This document shows, in pieces, positions 1-10,811 of a stretch of 64,000 nucleotides of DNA. The translations under genes were made by a program, and so were the position numbers. Every line of letters begins with the position of its first letter. The stretch's first letter is position 1. Source of the stretch: Mycobacteroides chelonae CCUG 47445. Lineage in GTDB: Bacteria > Actinomycetota > Actinomycetes > Mycobacteriales > Mycobacteriaceae. Under the pieces are notes generated by a model. The model saw nothing but the letters and a program-made list of their open reading frames with translations, was not told the origin of the DNA and ran no database searches. The stretch covers positions 3,100,001 through 3,164,000 of the forward strand of contig NZ_CP007220.1 of assembly GCF_001632805.1 (NCBI RefSeq), written 5' to 3'.

Positions 1-82
1 TACCGCCGAGCGCGGTGACGCGCAATGCGCCATCGGCGAGCGGACCGGGCGCACGCAGATCTTCGGGTGGCGTTATCGGCAC
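1..82 (-). CDS. rnj: Ribonuclease J, N-terminal fragment (cut by window edge)
   Basis: The GTG at 82-80 follows the dapA stop (85-83) directly. The 27 codons read from there include ALRVTALGG, which matches the start of the actinobacterial RNase J metallo-beta-lactamase domain. The same order (dapA then rnj) is known in M. tuberculosis (Rv2753c-Rv2752c). RNase J is an RNA-processing and 5'-3' exonuclease/endonuclease. Only the N-terminus is visible, so catalytic motifs cannot be checked. The zero-spacing start suggests translational coupling to dapA. Confidence 0.75.
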   Translation of the reverse strand, partial: MPITPPEDLRAPGPLADGALRVTALGG

Positions 83-1006
<924 letters not shown>

Positions 1007-1040
1007 TTATCCCCCGGCGGCTGTGTTGTATCCCTCGGTT

Positions 1041-1793
1041 CTATCCCTCGTAGACCAGCGGAGAGATCGCGACCTCCGTACCGTCGGCCAGGGTCGCGAT
1101 GTCGAAGTCACCAAAGATCGACGGCGCCAGGTCGGTGAGTTGGCGCAGACAAGCGATTGCGAGCCGACGAATCTCCACGTCGGCATGCTCGCTGGCGCGC
1201 ATCGCGATGAAGTGTCGCCACGCCCGGTAGTTACCGGTGACGACGATGCGGGTTTCGGTGGCGTTGGGCAGCACAGACCGGGCCGCCTGTCGTGCCTGCT
1301 TACGCCGCAGCACGGCATTGGGAACGTCGGCAAGCTTGGATTCCAGCTTGTCCAGCAGTTCGACATAGGCAGCACGGCTCGCATCGGTGGCCTTGCGAAC
1401 CAGCTCGACCAGCTCCGGGTCGTCCGCGACCGCGGGCGGCAGCACCACATTGGAGTCCGCTTCGGGCACGAACCGCTGGGAAAGCTGTGAGTACGAGAAG
1501 TGCCGGTGCCGGATCAGTTCGTGCGTACAGGACCGGGAGATACCGGTGATGTAAAAGGTGACCGTCGCGTGCTCCAACAGCGACAGGTGCCCCACTTCGA
1601 TGACGTGACGCAGGTAGCTCTCATTGGTGGCGGTGCGCGGGTTGGGCTTGGACCAGCTCTGGTAACAGGCCCGGCCGGCGAATTCGACGAGTGCCGGGCC
1701 GCCATCGGCGTCGGTGCTCCAGTCGATGTCTTCCGGTGCGATGAAGTCGGTCTTAGCTATCAGCTGCACGCGCAGCGGCACGATCTCAGCCAC
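1041..1793 (-). CDS. thyX: FAD-dependent thymidylate synthase ThyX
   Basis: The 250-residue product makes dTMP from dUMP with FAD, methylenetetrahydrofolate and NADPH. The ThyX signature RHR(x7)S is present at residues 95-105 ([11 protein letters not shown]). The GTG at 1793 is chosen because the protein then begins [14 protein letters not shown], matching mycobacterial ThyX start and length; a start three codons earlier is possible. It sits upstream of dapA as in M. tuberculosis Rv2754c. The window also carries the unrelated folate-recycling enzyme ThyA, so both routes to dTMP are present. Confidence 0.95.
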   Translation of the reverse strand: MAEIVPLRVQLIAKTDFIAPEDIDWSTDADGGPALVEFAGRACYQSWSKPNPRTATNESYLRHVIEVGHLSLLEHATVTFYITGISRSCTHELIRHRHFSYSQLSQRFVPEADSNVVLPPAVADDPELVELVRKATDASRAAYVELLDKLESKLADVPNAVLRRKQARQAARSVLPNATETRIVVTGNYRAWRHFIAMRASEHADVEIRRLAIACLRQLTDLAPSIFGDFDIATLADGTEVAISPLVYEG

Positions 1794-1893
1794 GCGCAAC
1801 ACCCTATCGGCGGTCGCGGCCGGTCAGTCACCAAGAACGCTCCCGCCGCCATCTCAGCATGCATTCCGCAACTCACACCGCTAGCTTTGACAT

Positions 1894-2586
1894 GTGCGCA
1901 TCCTTGAATGGCAAACTGGCGATCGGGCTGAGCTGCAGGCGTTCATCCGCCCGTACCTCGTAGCCGGGTTCTGGTCGCGGGACGAGGTCGAAGAATCCGT
2001 CGCCGAATGGGTGGACGATTCCGGACAGATCGACCCCGAGGAGGCCGCCGCACTGGTCCACGAGATGTGGAACGAACGGCTGGCCGAACAGGCGGCATGG
2101 GCCGATACCGGCGACTATGGCCGACTTCAGTACACCTTCACTCAGCTGGAATCCGAGGGCATCCTCGCGCGTATGTGCTTCGCCTGCTGCACAACCTGCG
2201 CCACCTCTGAGATCGACTTCGAGCGCACCGTCAATCCCAACTCACCCGATTGGTATCACTACCACCAGTGGGCGTACACGTATTTCCACGAACAAGATGC
2301 GCTGCGCCTTGCCTCTGACGATCCGACTCTTTATCTGGGGTTCAGCGCGTTTCGTGCTCACCCCGAGTTACCGGCAGCGCTACTGGAGGCGTATCACCGG
2401 AACGACCCGGACGCGCAGGCCGAGGTACACGCACGCACCGATACTTTCGTCGGCCGGCGAATTGTACAGTTGGCGCAGCATTTCGGCCTGAACACATCGT
2501 GGTCCGGCTCGGGAAAGACAAGGATCGAGGTGCACGCCGATCAGTGGCGCAAACCGTTGCCGACCGGCTCCCAGCCAGCGCGATAG
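1894..2586 (+). CDS. DUF6891-type hypothetical protein
   Basis: This is a 230-residue soluble protein with no signal peptide or membrane segment. It is rich in aromatic and acidic residues and has a short Cys cluster (CFACCTTCAT) near residues 96-105. It resembles the DUF6891 family of unknown function; that assignment is from memory. The GTG start at 1894 has no Shine-Dalgarno. A TAGCTT hexamer lies six bases before it, which would fit a leaderless transcript. It is divergent from thyX and 23 bases upstream of the YceI-like gene. Confidence 0.75.
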   Translation: MRILEWQTGDRAELQAFIRPYLVAGFWSRDEVEESVAEWVDDSGQIDPEEAAALVHEMWNERLAEQAAWADTGDYGRLQYTFTQLESEGILARMCFACCTTCATSEIDFERTVNPNSPDWYHYHQWAYTYFHEQDALRLASDDPTLYLGFSAFRAHPELPAALLEAYHRNDPDAQAEVHARTDTFVGRRIVQLAQHFGLNTSWSGSGKTRIEVHADQWRKPLPTGSQPAR

Positions 2587-2609
2587 ATGACACCCCTACG
2601 ATCGGCCCC

Positions 2610-3152
2610 GTGAGCTCCTGGACGCTTGGACCCGAGAACGGCACCCTCATCCTGCACACCGGCGTCACCGGACCCGCAGCACGGATGGGGCACCGATTGA
2701 CGCTCGCCATGGGGACGTGGACCGTCTCAGTCGAGGGACCCGATGAACGGCCGTCATCGGCCAGTGTCATCGTCGAGGTGGACTCGTTGCAGGTCGAGAG
2801 CGGCGAAGGCGGACTGACACCACTGTCGGCACCCGAGAAGATCATCGTGCGATCCAATGCGCTGAAGACTCTGAACGCCAAACGTTTTCCCCTCATCGAG
2901 TTTCGCGCGGAGACGATCACCAGAACAGCCGCGAACTACGGCATGCATGGTCCGCTGACGATCCATGGGGTCACACAGAGTGTCGACCTGGACCTCGCGG
3001 TCACCGATGACGGCGACGACCAGCTGCTGCGCCTCACTACGGAGATATCGCAGCGGGCGTACCAGGTGAAACCGTTCTCGATGGCGATGGGATCGCTGAA
3101 GGTCGCCGACCTGATCACCGTGTCGTTCGAAGCGCGCCGCCCAGCGCCCTGA
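2610..3152 (+). CDS. YceI-like domain protein
   Basis: The 180-residue protein is read from a GTG at 2610, giving VSSWTLGPENGTLILHTGVTG. A longer reading from 2499 would overlap the previous gene and add residues the family lacks. It has the YceI lipocalin-like pattern: a W-x-L-x-P start, a HRLTLAMG strand, a central hydrophobic beta stretch and a GPLTIHGVT segment. YceI proteins bind polyisoprenoid or other amphiphilic molecules. There is no signal peptide, so it is probably cytosolic. Its last 38 bases overlap the 3' end of the convergent gene. Confidence 0.85.
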   Translation: MSSWTLGPENGTLILHTGVTGPAARMGHRLTLAMGTWTVSVEGPDERPSSASVIVEVDSLQVESGEGGLTPLSAPEKIIVRSNALKTLNAKRFPLIEFRAETITRTAANYGMHGPLTIHGVTQSVDLDLAVTDDGDDQLLRLTTEISQRAYQVKPFSMAMGSLKVADLITVSFEARRPAP

Positions 3153-4338
3153 CCAAGTCGCCGCGCCTGCCGACCGCGACGGAACCCAGACCCAACCATG
3201 ACGCCATACCGATCAGCTGCTCGGCAAGCGGCCCGGCGATGCGCGCCGGGTCCTGTCCCTGCTCGGCGAACGCGCCGATGACATTGAGCGTCCCGGCCGC
3301 ACGGTCAGCCTTCAGATCGACCCTGCCGACCAAATGCCCGTCGAGCAGAAACGGCCAGACGTAGTAGCCGTACTGCCGCTTGGGTGCCGGCGTGTAGATC
3401 TCGATGCGATAGTGAAAGTCGAAGAGTCGCTCGACCCTGGGACGGAAGAAGATCAGCGGGTCGAACGGGCACAGCAACGCCGTACCTCGGTCGGCACGTG
3501 GAATCGTCTGCCCGGCAGCCAGATACGCTGGTGCGCTCCAGCCGTCGACGGCCACCCTCTCGACTTCCCCCGCCTCGACGAGCGCGGTCAGTGCCGGTTT
3601 GATCTGCCCCGCCGAGAGCCGGAAGTAGTCACGGATATCGGCCTCGGTTCCCACGCCCAGCGCACGCACCGCGCGGCGTGCGAGTTCCAGCACGGCCTCC
3701 TCATCGGAGATTTCGCGTTGGTAGATGTCAGCAGGAATCACCTTGTGCGCCAGCTGATAATGCCGCGAGAACCCGACGCGCTTGTCGGTGGTCAGCTCGC
3801 CCGAAGAGAATAAGGCTTCCGCGATCCACTTAGTCTCACTGCGATCCCACCATGGGCCCTTGCGGCTCGGCGCTTCCCGCTCCAGGTATGCCTCGATCTG
3901 CCCGGCGGTACACGGCCCGAGTTCGGCCACCGCGGCCAGCACCTCATCAACAAGGCCCGGGTTCTCCTCGACGAACTTTCGCGCCCATCGCCCATGCCGG
4001 TACTCGCGCATGCGCCAACGCATCAACGGCCAGTCCTGAATGGACATCAGCGCCGCCTCATGCGCCCAATACTCAATGAGCAGCCGAGGCGTACGCGCGC
4101 TGTGGCTCCAGGCAGCGTCATCAAGAAGTGAGCGGTCGTAGGGCCCGAGCCTGCTGAACACCGGGGCATAGTGGGCACGCACTGCCACGGATACCGAATC
4201 CAGTTGTAGTACCTGAATTCTGGAGATGAGCTTACGCAAGTGAGCACGGGTGACCGGGGTCGCTGGCACGTCGGTGAAGCCCTGCGCCGCAATCGCGATG
4301 CGACGCGCCTGCACGATGCTCAACCCTGACCGGCTCAC
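3115..4338 (-). CDS. YcaQ-like winged-helix protein (HTH_42 family)
   Basis: The protein is 407 residues when started at GTG 4338, which overlaps the TGA of the upstream gene (GTGA). It belongs to the YcaQ/HTH_42 family. The N-terminal QARRIAIAAQGF and LQLDSVSVAVRAHY segments and the central LCPFDPLIFFRPRVERLFDF block match the core of the family. The same family includes DNA glycosylases that unhook interstrand crosslinks, so a DNA repair role is likely but inferred. It is the last gene of the thyA-folA-lipoprotein run, and its 3' end overlaps the convergent YceI gene. Confidence 0.85.
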   Translation of the reverse strand: MSRSGLSIVQARRIAIAAQGFTDVPATPVTRAHLRKLISRIQVLQLDSVSVAVRAHYAPVFSRLGPYDRSLLDDAAWSHSARTPRLLIEYWAHEAALMSIQDWPLMRWRMREYRHGRWARKFVEENPGLVDEVLAAVAELGPCTAGQIEAYLEREAPSRKGPWWDRSETKWIAEALFSSGELTTDKRVGFSRHYQLAHKVIPADIYQREISDEEAVLELARRAVRALGVGTEADIRDYFRLSAGQIKPALTALVEAGEVERVAVDGWSAPAYLAAGQTIPRADRGTALLCPFDPLIFFRPRVERLFDFHYRIEIYTPAPKRQYGYYVWPFLLDGHLVGRVDLKADRAAGTLNVIGAFAEQGQDPARIAGPLAEQLIGMASWLGLGSVAVGRRGDLVRALGGALRTTR

Positions 4339-5012
4339 CGGGCTCCCACGAGGCGGGCCAACCAATCGGCGTCGGAAGGGTCGACCATCTCCCCTGAACT
4401 GTCGATGACACCAGGGACACCGCCCAGACCGTGGTCGGTCAGCTGCTGCTCATTGCCCGCCGTCCGCTGCCGATCGGTATCGGTGACCTGAAGTGACGAA
4501 ATCTCGTGCAGGACATCGCCCGTCACTCCGGCACCGGCAGCGATCTCGCTGATCTGCAGATTGGTGAGGTTCCCCACGCCTTCGACCGGTTGCCTCCGGA
4601 ACATCTCCCCAATGAAGCCCAGAATCACGGCATCGGCCGCACCCGCCCTGTCGATCAGGAACAACGCGGCCGACGCCCGCGATGAGTAGTCACCGCTGGC
4701 CGAGATCGGGTCCAGAAAGCTCACCGGTCTATAGGTCACCTGCAGGCGCCCCTCGGTGACGTATTTCGTGATCTCCTCGCCGTAGTCGGCTTCGAATCGC
4801 TGACAAAACGGGCATTGGAAGTCGACGAACACCGTAATCCCCGCTGCGACATCCCCCGCACCGCCCACCGTCACACCGGCACCTTGGCTACTGCCCCAGC
4901 CCGCGGCGGCGGCGGGGGCCGACCCGGTTCCGTCAACGACGCGTGTGCAGCCGGTAAGCGCCAGCACCGCGGCGGTCATCACAATGACCACTCGGAGGAG
5001 CGCATGCCTCAC
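4335..5012 (-). CDS. DsbA-like thioredoxin-fold lipoprotein
   Basis: The protein has 225 residues. A hydrophobic signal ends in the lipobox LALTGC, with Cys22 as the lipidation site, so it should be anchored outside the membrane. The thioredoxin fold begins near residue 60 and has a CPFC active site at Cys67-Cys70 in [14 protein letters not shown] conserved GVPG loop, the usual cis-proline region, appears near the C-terminus. The likely role is thiol oxidation or isomerisation of exported proteins. The start ATG at 5012 overlaps the folA stop (ATGA) and the end overlaps the YcaQ-like gene, so the three are probably co-translated. Confidence 0.9.
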   Translation of the reverse strand: MRHALLRVVIVMTAAVLALTGCTRVVDGTGSAPAAAAGWGSSQGAGVTVGGAGDVAAGITVFVDFQCPFCQRFEADYGEEITKYVTEGRLQVTYRPVSFLDPISASGDYSSRASAALFLIDRAGAADAVILGFIGEMFRRQPVEGVGNLTNLQISEIAAGAGVTGDVLHEISSLQVTDTDRQRTAGNEQQLTDHGLGGVPGVIDSSGEMVDPSDADWLARLVGAR

Positions 5013-5500
5013 ACGTCGACCTTCCGGTAACTCAGGAACTGGTATCGCAACCCGGATTCACTTGTCTGCCAATCATTTCCCTCCAGCAACCAGCTCTCGT
5101 CGAGCTCCGGTGCGAGGGCATCGCCCGGCACATCGGCGTCCACCACCGTCACCTCGCATCGCTGCGCCAACGGCAGGAAAAGCCGGTAGATCTCGCCGCC
5201 TCCAATGACCCACGGCGCCTCATCGGAGGCAGCCAGCGCAGCGTCCGCACAGCCGACAGCCAACGCTCCGTCCGGTTCGAACAACGCATCGCGGGTCAAC
5301 ACAATATTGGGCCGTCCCGGCAACGGCCGGACACTGGAGGGCAGTGATTCCCAGGTCTTGCGGCCCATGATCACCGTGTGTCCCATAGTGATTCGCTTGA
5401 AGCGCGCTTGATCTTCCGGTAGCCGCCACGGTATGGCGCCATCCGCACCGATGACGCCGTCACGGGATTGTGCCCAGATCAGCCCGATGGTCCCCGTCAT
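5009..5500 (-). CDS. folA: Dihydrofolate reductase
   Basis: The 163-residue enzyme reduces dihydrofolate to tetrahydrofolate with NADPH and is the trimethoprim target. Visible landmarks are [14 protein letters not shown] at the N-terminus, the PWRLPED substrate-binding acidic residue, GRKTWESLP and the [13 protein letters not shown] nucleotide-binding loop. It overlaps thyA by four bases (ATGA), the usual thyA-folA pairing, because ThyA oxidises the folate that this enzyme regenerates. In mycobacterial literature it is also called dfrA. Confidence 0.97.
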   Translation of the reverse strand: MTGTIGLIWAQSRDGVIGADGAIPWRLPEDQARFKRITMGHTVIMGRKTWESLPSSVRPLPGRPNIVLTRDALFEPDGALAVGCADAALAASDEAPWVIGGGEIYRLFLPLAQRCEVTVVDADVPGDALAPELDESWLLEGNDWQTSESGLRYQFLSYRKVDV

Positions 5501-6297
5501 ACCGCGACAGGCGCCTTGATGGCCGGGTGGTGCTGATAGTTCTCGACCGTGACATCTTCGTACTCGTAATCGAATATCGAATCACGCTGCGCCAGAACAA
5601 GCCGGGGATACGGATAGGGATCGCGACTGAGCTGTTCGGTGACCTGCTCGATGTGGTTGTCGTAGATATGGCAGTCGCCGCCGGTCCATACGAAGTCGCC
5701 CACGCCGAGCCCTGCCTGCGCCGCCATCATGTGGGTGAGCAGCGCATAGCTGGCGATGTTGAACGGAACGCCGAGAAACAAATCGGCACTGCGCTGATAC
5801 AGCTGACAGCTCAGCTTGCCGTCCGCGACATAGAACTGAAAGAACGCGTGACACGGCGGCAACGCCATCTGCGGGATCTCGCCCACGTTCCAGGCCGAGA
5901 CGATGTTGCGGCGCGAATCGGGATCGGTGCGCAGCAGGTCGAGCGCGGCACTGATCTGGTCGATGTGCTCGCCCGAGGGGGTGGGCCACGATCGCCACTG
6001 CACCCCGTACACCGGACCCAGCTCCCCCGTCTCCGATGCCCACTCATCCCAGATGGTGACCCCGCGCTCTTGGAGCCAACGGACATTGGATTCGCCGCGC
6101 AGGAACCACAGCAGCTCGTAGATCACCGACTTCAGGTGGACTCGCTTGGTGGTGATCAGGGGGAAGCCCTCGTCCAGTCGGTAGCGCAGCTGGTGGCCGA
6201 AGACGCTGCGGGTACCGGTGCCGGTGCGATCCGACTTCGGCGTGCCCTGGTCGAGCACGAGACGCAACAGATCCTCGTAAGGAGTGGGAACCGGCAC
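5497..6297 (-). CDS. thyA: Thymidylate synthase ThyA
   Basis: The 266-residue protein methylates dUMP to dTMP using methylenetetrahydrofolate and yields dihydrofolate. The nucleophilic cysteine lies in [13 protein letters not shown]. The dUMP-binding [19 protein letters not shown] region is intact, as is the C-terminal [10 protein letters not shown] tail that closes the site. It heads the minus-strand run thyA-folA-DsbA lipoprotein-YcaQ. The second, flavin-dependent synthase ThyX is 4 kb away. Confidence 0.97.
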   Translation of the reverse strand: MPVPTPYEDLLRLVLDQGTPKSDRTGTGTRSVFGHQLRYRLDEGFPLITTKRVHLKSVIYELLWFLRGESNVRWLQERGVTIWDEWASETGELGPVYGVQWRSWPTPSGEHIDQISAALDLLRTDPDSRRNIVSAWNVGEIPQMALPPCHAFFQFYVADGKLSCQLYQRSADLFLGVPFNIASYALLTHMMAAQAGLGVGDFVWTGGDCHIYDNHIEQVTEQLSRDPYPYPRLVLAQRDSIFDYEYEDVTVENYQHHPAIKAPVAV

Positions 6298-6362
6298 GCA
6301 GCTAGCTTACGTTGCGGCCATGACGATCCCCGGCCTCCGACGCACAGAGAGCGCAGCGCCCT

Positions 6363-7658
6363 TTATCGGATCGCGAGCCCGTGGACCCGCGCGACGATAT
6401 CTGTGCGCAGCGCGGCCGCCTGGTCGTCGGTAAGCGACGCGGCGGGAAATTTACACACGATGGTGAACTCATCGCCGATCGAGTAGACCTCGTAACGGGA
6501 CGCCTGCGGCGCGGGCACTCCGCCCGCGATGGTGGCCGGTGGCGTGGTCAGCTGGGCGTCAAAGTCTTCCAGGATCACGTCCTGCGGCAAGGGCGGGATG
6601 GGCAGTACACCGGGGTTGGTAATACGGATGAATGGTCCATAACCGCCCGTCAAAACGCCATCGGCGATGTGATGGACGCTTTGCACAAGAAAACCCGTGT
6701 CGATGTCCTCATGAATTTGACGCGCCACCTCAGCGCCGATCTGCACGGGGTCGTCATTCCTGCGGACCATTACCTGACTGCGCGCGATCATGATTCCGTT
6801 GGCGATCTCGCCGAGTTCGGCGGGTGGCGTCAGATGGCGGCGATAGTCCACGAGCGATTCGAAGCCGAGGTTCACCGGCTCGTCGGCGTCCACGGAGATC
6901 AACGCGCGTTCCGCGAGCGCGATCACACCCGTGATGAGTGTGTTCACGGTGGTCTGACGTTGCCGCGCCGCGGTCCGCAATGCGGCGGAGATCTCCGGAT
7001 CGAAGCGCTGCTTCCACCCCAGCACGGGGGCTGAGACGGCGGTGGATTCCTGCTGTCGGCCACCCCAGGACGTAGCGCCGAACCAATGCTTGTCCGGGAG
7101 AGTGGTGCGCACAAGCCCCCGGCTCTCCATTGCGTACTCCGGCGCCACAGGAATCGGCTGGCGCTGTGGATGTGGAATCTCCCCGGCCGTCACGATCTGG
7201 GTATAGAGCTCCCACAGTTCGTAGAAGTAGACATAGCTCAGGCGCGCATCGGCGATCGAATGATCTACTCCCACCGCGACGGCGTGACCTGCTTCCCTGG
7301 GATGGACCAGGATCGCGAAGGTTCCGTCGTCGAGCGACAACACCGGAAGTGTCGCGACATCGGCCAGCGGCTCAGTCCGCAGGGCCACCACAGCGTCACC
7401 CACAGGCTCGGTGGTTACCCGAAAACGTCGGCCGACCGGGTCGACTCGGGCCGCGAGGAACGGATGCTTGTGCTGCAAAGCCGTCGCCGCCGCACGCAGT
7501 GCGGATATATCCAGATCGCCCCGCAACCAGGCCACATACCAAATGGTTGTGTACTTGCGCAGATGGTTCAATTCCGATTCTGCCACCGAGAGCATCCGGT
7601 GAATATCGACAGTATCGGTCGCGGGTATCGTGGCGTTCAAAGTTGTTTCCGATTTCAT
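6363..7658 (-). CDS. PapA5-like acyltransferase (condensation-domain superfamily)
   Basis: The protein is 431 residues from the ATG at 7658; an upstream TTG at 7682 would add eight residues. It carries the HxxxD catalytic motif of CoA- or carrier-dependent acyltransferases as HSIAD (His133, Asp137). The N-terminal half (LNHLRKYTTIWYVAWLRGDLD) and the DFGxG-like C-terminal core resemble phthiocerol/phthiodiolone dimycocerosyl transferases. It would esterify an alcohol or sugar with an acyl group, but the substrate cannot be read from sequence. No polyketide synthase gene is adjacent, so it is an orphan. The upstream DNA is more AT-rich than its surroundings. Confidence 0.85.
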   Translation of the reverse strand: MKSETTLNATIPATDTVDIHRMLSVAESELNHLRKYTTIWYVAWLRGDLDISALRAAATALQHKHPFLAARVDPVGRRFRVTTEPVGDAVVALRTEPLADVATLPVLSLDDGTFAILVHPREAGHAVAVGVDHSIADARLSYVYFYELWELYTQIVTAGEIPHPQRQPIPVAPEYAMESRGLVRTTLPDKHWFGATSWGGRQQESTAVSAPVLGWKQRFDPEISAALRTAARQRQTTVNTLITGVIALAERALISVDADEPVNLGFESLVDYRRHLTPPAELGEIANGIMIARSQVMVRRNDDPVQIGAEVARQIHEDIDTGFLVQSVHHIADGVLTGGYGPFIRITNPGVLPIPPLPQDVILEDFDAQLTTPPATIAGGVPAPQASRYEVYSIGDEFTIVCKFPAASLTDDQAAALRTDIVARVHGLAIR

Positions 7659-7714
7659 GTGGACTGAATAGATAAGCCACAATCTATGTCCAGTGCGTGG
7701 ATGCCTGGCGCCAC

Positions 7715-7750
7715 CAGAGATTCCATTCGATTAACTTCGCGTAATCTCTG
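7715..7750. repeat. 8-bp inverted repeat with 20-base loop
   Basis: CAGAGATT at 7715-7722 is the exact inverted complement of AATCTCTG at 7743-7750. It lies between the 3' end of the 7818-8288 gene and the start of the PapA5-like gene, both on the minus strand. It could be an operator for the acyltransferase or a weak terminator; no T-tract follows, so an operator is somewhat more likely. Confidence 0.45.
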
Positions 7751-7817
7751 AAATCCGATATAACAGACTATGTCGAATATGACAGATTCGAATTTGCCAC
7801 TGAATTATCAGAGTCCG

Positions 7818-8288
7818 TTATGACGAACCCCGGGACCGGTGGCTCAACCTGCCGCCCAGTCCATGCAGCGAACGCAATATCGAGCGCAGCGCGTAGAAAC
7901 CGGCCACCAGCGTCAGCGCCAGCATGACCAGGAACATGACCAGCCAGTTGCTCCGGGTGTGCTCGACGTTCCACCAGATCACGGTGAACAGAACAGCGCC
8001 GACGAACACGAGAACGTCACGCCAGCCACCGCCGTACGACAGCGCGGCCTCGCGCAGCGATCGGCCGCGATCACTACTGACAACGAGATCATCGATCCGC
8101 TGATCGATCATGCGCTGGAACGCCGCGCGTCGTTCTGTCTGTTCCTCGGGGATGCGGTCGAGCAGGTCGAGATCCTTGGCGATCAAACCCCGGATGTCCG
8201 GCGGTTTCAGATTGCCCGCGACTGCCCCGAGCAGTGCGCCACCGGCAATGGGTGCTGCCCCCAGGGCAAGTTCGGCAAGTCCGGGCAT
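7818..8288 (-). CDS. Small membrane protein of unknown function
   Basis: This 156-residue protein has a hydrophobic Gly/Ala-rich N-terminus (residues 1-25), a charged middle part (IPEEQTERRAAFQRMIDQRIDD, residues 46-67), and two membrane segments at about 92-108 and 114-133 followed by a basic tail. I do not recognise a family. It is the last gene of the dapB operon, ten bases after the flavodoxin-like gene. Confidence 0.75.
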   Translation of the reverse strand: MPGLAELALGAAPIAGGALLGAVAGNLKPPDIRGLIAKDLDLLDRIPEEQTERRAAFQRMIDQRIDDLVVSSDRGRSLREAALSYGGGWRDVLVFVGAVLFTVIWWNVEHTRSNWLVMFLVMLALTLVAGFYALRSILRSLHGLGGRLSHRSRGSS

Positions 8289-8298
8289 ACCAGTCTCC

Positions 8299-8751
8299 TC
8301 ATTGCATCAAGATCGCGGCGAGCGTGCCGCCAAGGTTATAGGCCTGCTCGCGCACGGATGCGTCGATCGGCCCGACCACCTCGAGCGCGTCGGCTGCTTT
8401 CTCCAGTGCGAGCCCGGTCGCGATCCTGTCCACCGCGGACACCGCGCCGATTGTGTCGTTGTTGCCGTGCACCCATAGTCCGTAGGGACGTGTGGCGACA
8501 TGATCCAGACTCGGGTAGTAGACGGTGTCGAAGAAATGCTTGAGGGCGCCGGACATGTATCCGAAATTCGCGGTGGTGCCAAACAGGTAGCCGTCAGCAT
8601 CCAGCATGTCGGTAATCGTGGCGGCAAGAGCGGGCCTGATCACGACCTCAACTCCGGAGATCTCAGGGTCCTTCACGCCCGCCAACACCGCTTCCAGCAG
8701 TTCTCGCGTGGCCGGCGACGGCGTGTGGTGAACGATCAGCAGACGACTCAT
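8299..8751 (-). CDS. Flavodoxin-like / NAD(P)H-dependent oxidoreductase
   Basis: The 150-residue protein has the flavodoxin fold: an N-terminal RLLIVHHTPSPATRELLEAV phosphate-binding loop and the GTTANFGYMSGALKHFFDT flavin-binding segment near residues 57-75. It probably binds FMN, with an unknown redox partner. It overlaps the preceding TPR gene by four bases. The order dapB, TPR membrane protein, flavodoxin-like protein matches M. tuberculosis Rv2773c-Rv2772c-Rv2771c. Confidence 0.88.
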   Translation of the reverse strand: MSRLLIVHHTPSPATRELLEAVLAGVKDPEISGVEVVIRPALAATITDMLDADGYLFGTTANFGYMSGALKHFFDTVYYPSLDHVATRPYGLWVHGNNDTIGAVSAVDRIATGLALEKAADALEVVGPIDASVREQAYNLGGTLAAILMQ

Positions 8752-9208
8752 CCGGCCGCGTCCTGCTGCATCTGCACGGCGGTGCGCATCGTCTCGCGGG
8801 CGCGACCCCGATCCCCCGCATAGTCATATGCGCGAGCCAGCCGATACCACCCCACCCAGTCGTCGGGTTCGGCCTCAACCTCTGCTTTGACCGTCGCGAA
8901 GAGAGCGTCGGCGTCCTCACGATTGACACGTCCCGACGGCGTCCTGCGCAGAGCACTCACGTCGAGATCGCGCCCCAACTCGGAGGCCAGACTCGCGAGC
9001 CGTTGATGTGCGAAGCCCGCGCGCAGAGTGGCGACCATCGCCCATAGTCCGATGAACGGAAGGATCAGCACGGCAAGACCCAGGCCGATCGCCGCCGGTT
9101 TCCCGGTGCCGATCAATGTGACGCCCATACGGCCCAGGATCAGGAAGTACCCGACCATCGCCGCGCACATGAACGCGATGAGGATCTTGACCCGGGCTGC
9201 GGCGGACA

Positions 9209-9209
<1 letters not shown>
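8748..9209 (-). CDS. Membrane protein with C-terminal TPR-like repeat
   Basis: The protein has 153 residues. Two membrane segments at about residues 8-30 and 38-62 are followed by a soluble region. The segment DDWVGWYRLARAYDYAGDRGRARETMRTAV (split: DDWVGWYRLARAYDYAG at 117-133) has the W/Y-A-Y-G-A spacing of a tetratricopeptide repeat. The GTG start shares its first base with the dapB stop. It corresponds in position to Rv2772c. Its function is unknown; a scaffold role at the membrane is a guess. Confidence 0.82.
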
Positions 9210-10320
<1,111 letters not shown>

Positions 10321-10689
10321 ATGTCGGGCCGCAAGCGATACATGCGCGCAGGGGGCGTCGCGATCGCTCTTCTTGCGGCCCTGTGCTTCCTTGGCCCTGC
10401 CACACATGGGCAGATGTTCGGATGGCGAGCAGCCATCATCGGAACTTCGCCAGCATCGAACCTGCTGCCCGAGGAAGTCCACGAGCACGTCAAGAGTCCT
10501 GTCAGCGCGACCGCTACACGGATCCGCCAGCAACCTGGCTCGATACCCGTTCCGGCCGCGTTCGTGATGACAGCACTGTTGGGCGCCACTCTCTTGGCGC
10601 TCTTGGTGTCGCGGGGGTTCGTTTTCTCACGAGCACCCGACAATTTGGGACGACAACGCCTTATCACCATTGGAATAGATCGACGCTGA
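10321..10689 (+). CDS. Small predicted membrane protein
   Basis: The predicted protein has 122 residues. A hydrophobic N-terminal segment (about residues 10-27) and a second one near the end (about 80-99) frame a soluble stretch with EEVHEHVKSPVSATATRIRQQ. I recognise no family. The ATG at 10321 lacks a strong Shine-Dalgarno. The opposing frames have unnatural composition, so this strand is preferred, but the gene remains unproven. Confidence 0.55.
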   Translation: MSGRKRYMRAGGVAIALLAALCFLGPATHGQMFGWRAAIIGTSPASNLLPEEVHEHVKSPVSATATRIRQQPGSIPVPAAFVMTALLGATLLALLVSRGFVFSRAPDNLGRQRLITIGIDRR

Positions 10690-10811
10690 GCAGTCGCCGT
10701 GACGGCAAAGAAGCCGCCATACGCGTCTCACCCACCCATCTATCCACTCTGTCGCGCACGCGCATCTAGTCGCAGCTGCAGCGACCCCTCTTCCCGATAG
10801 GGCTTACTGTC

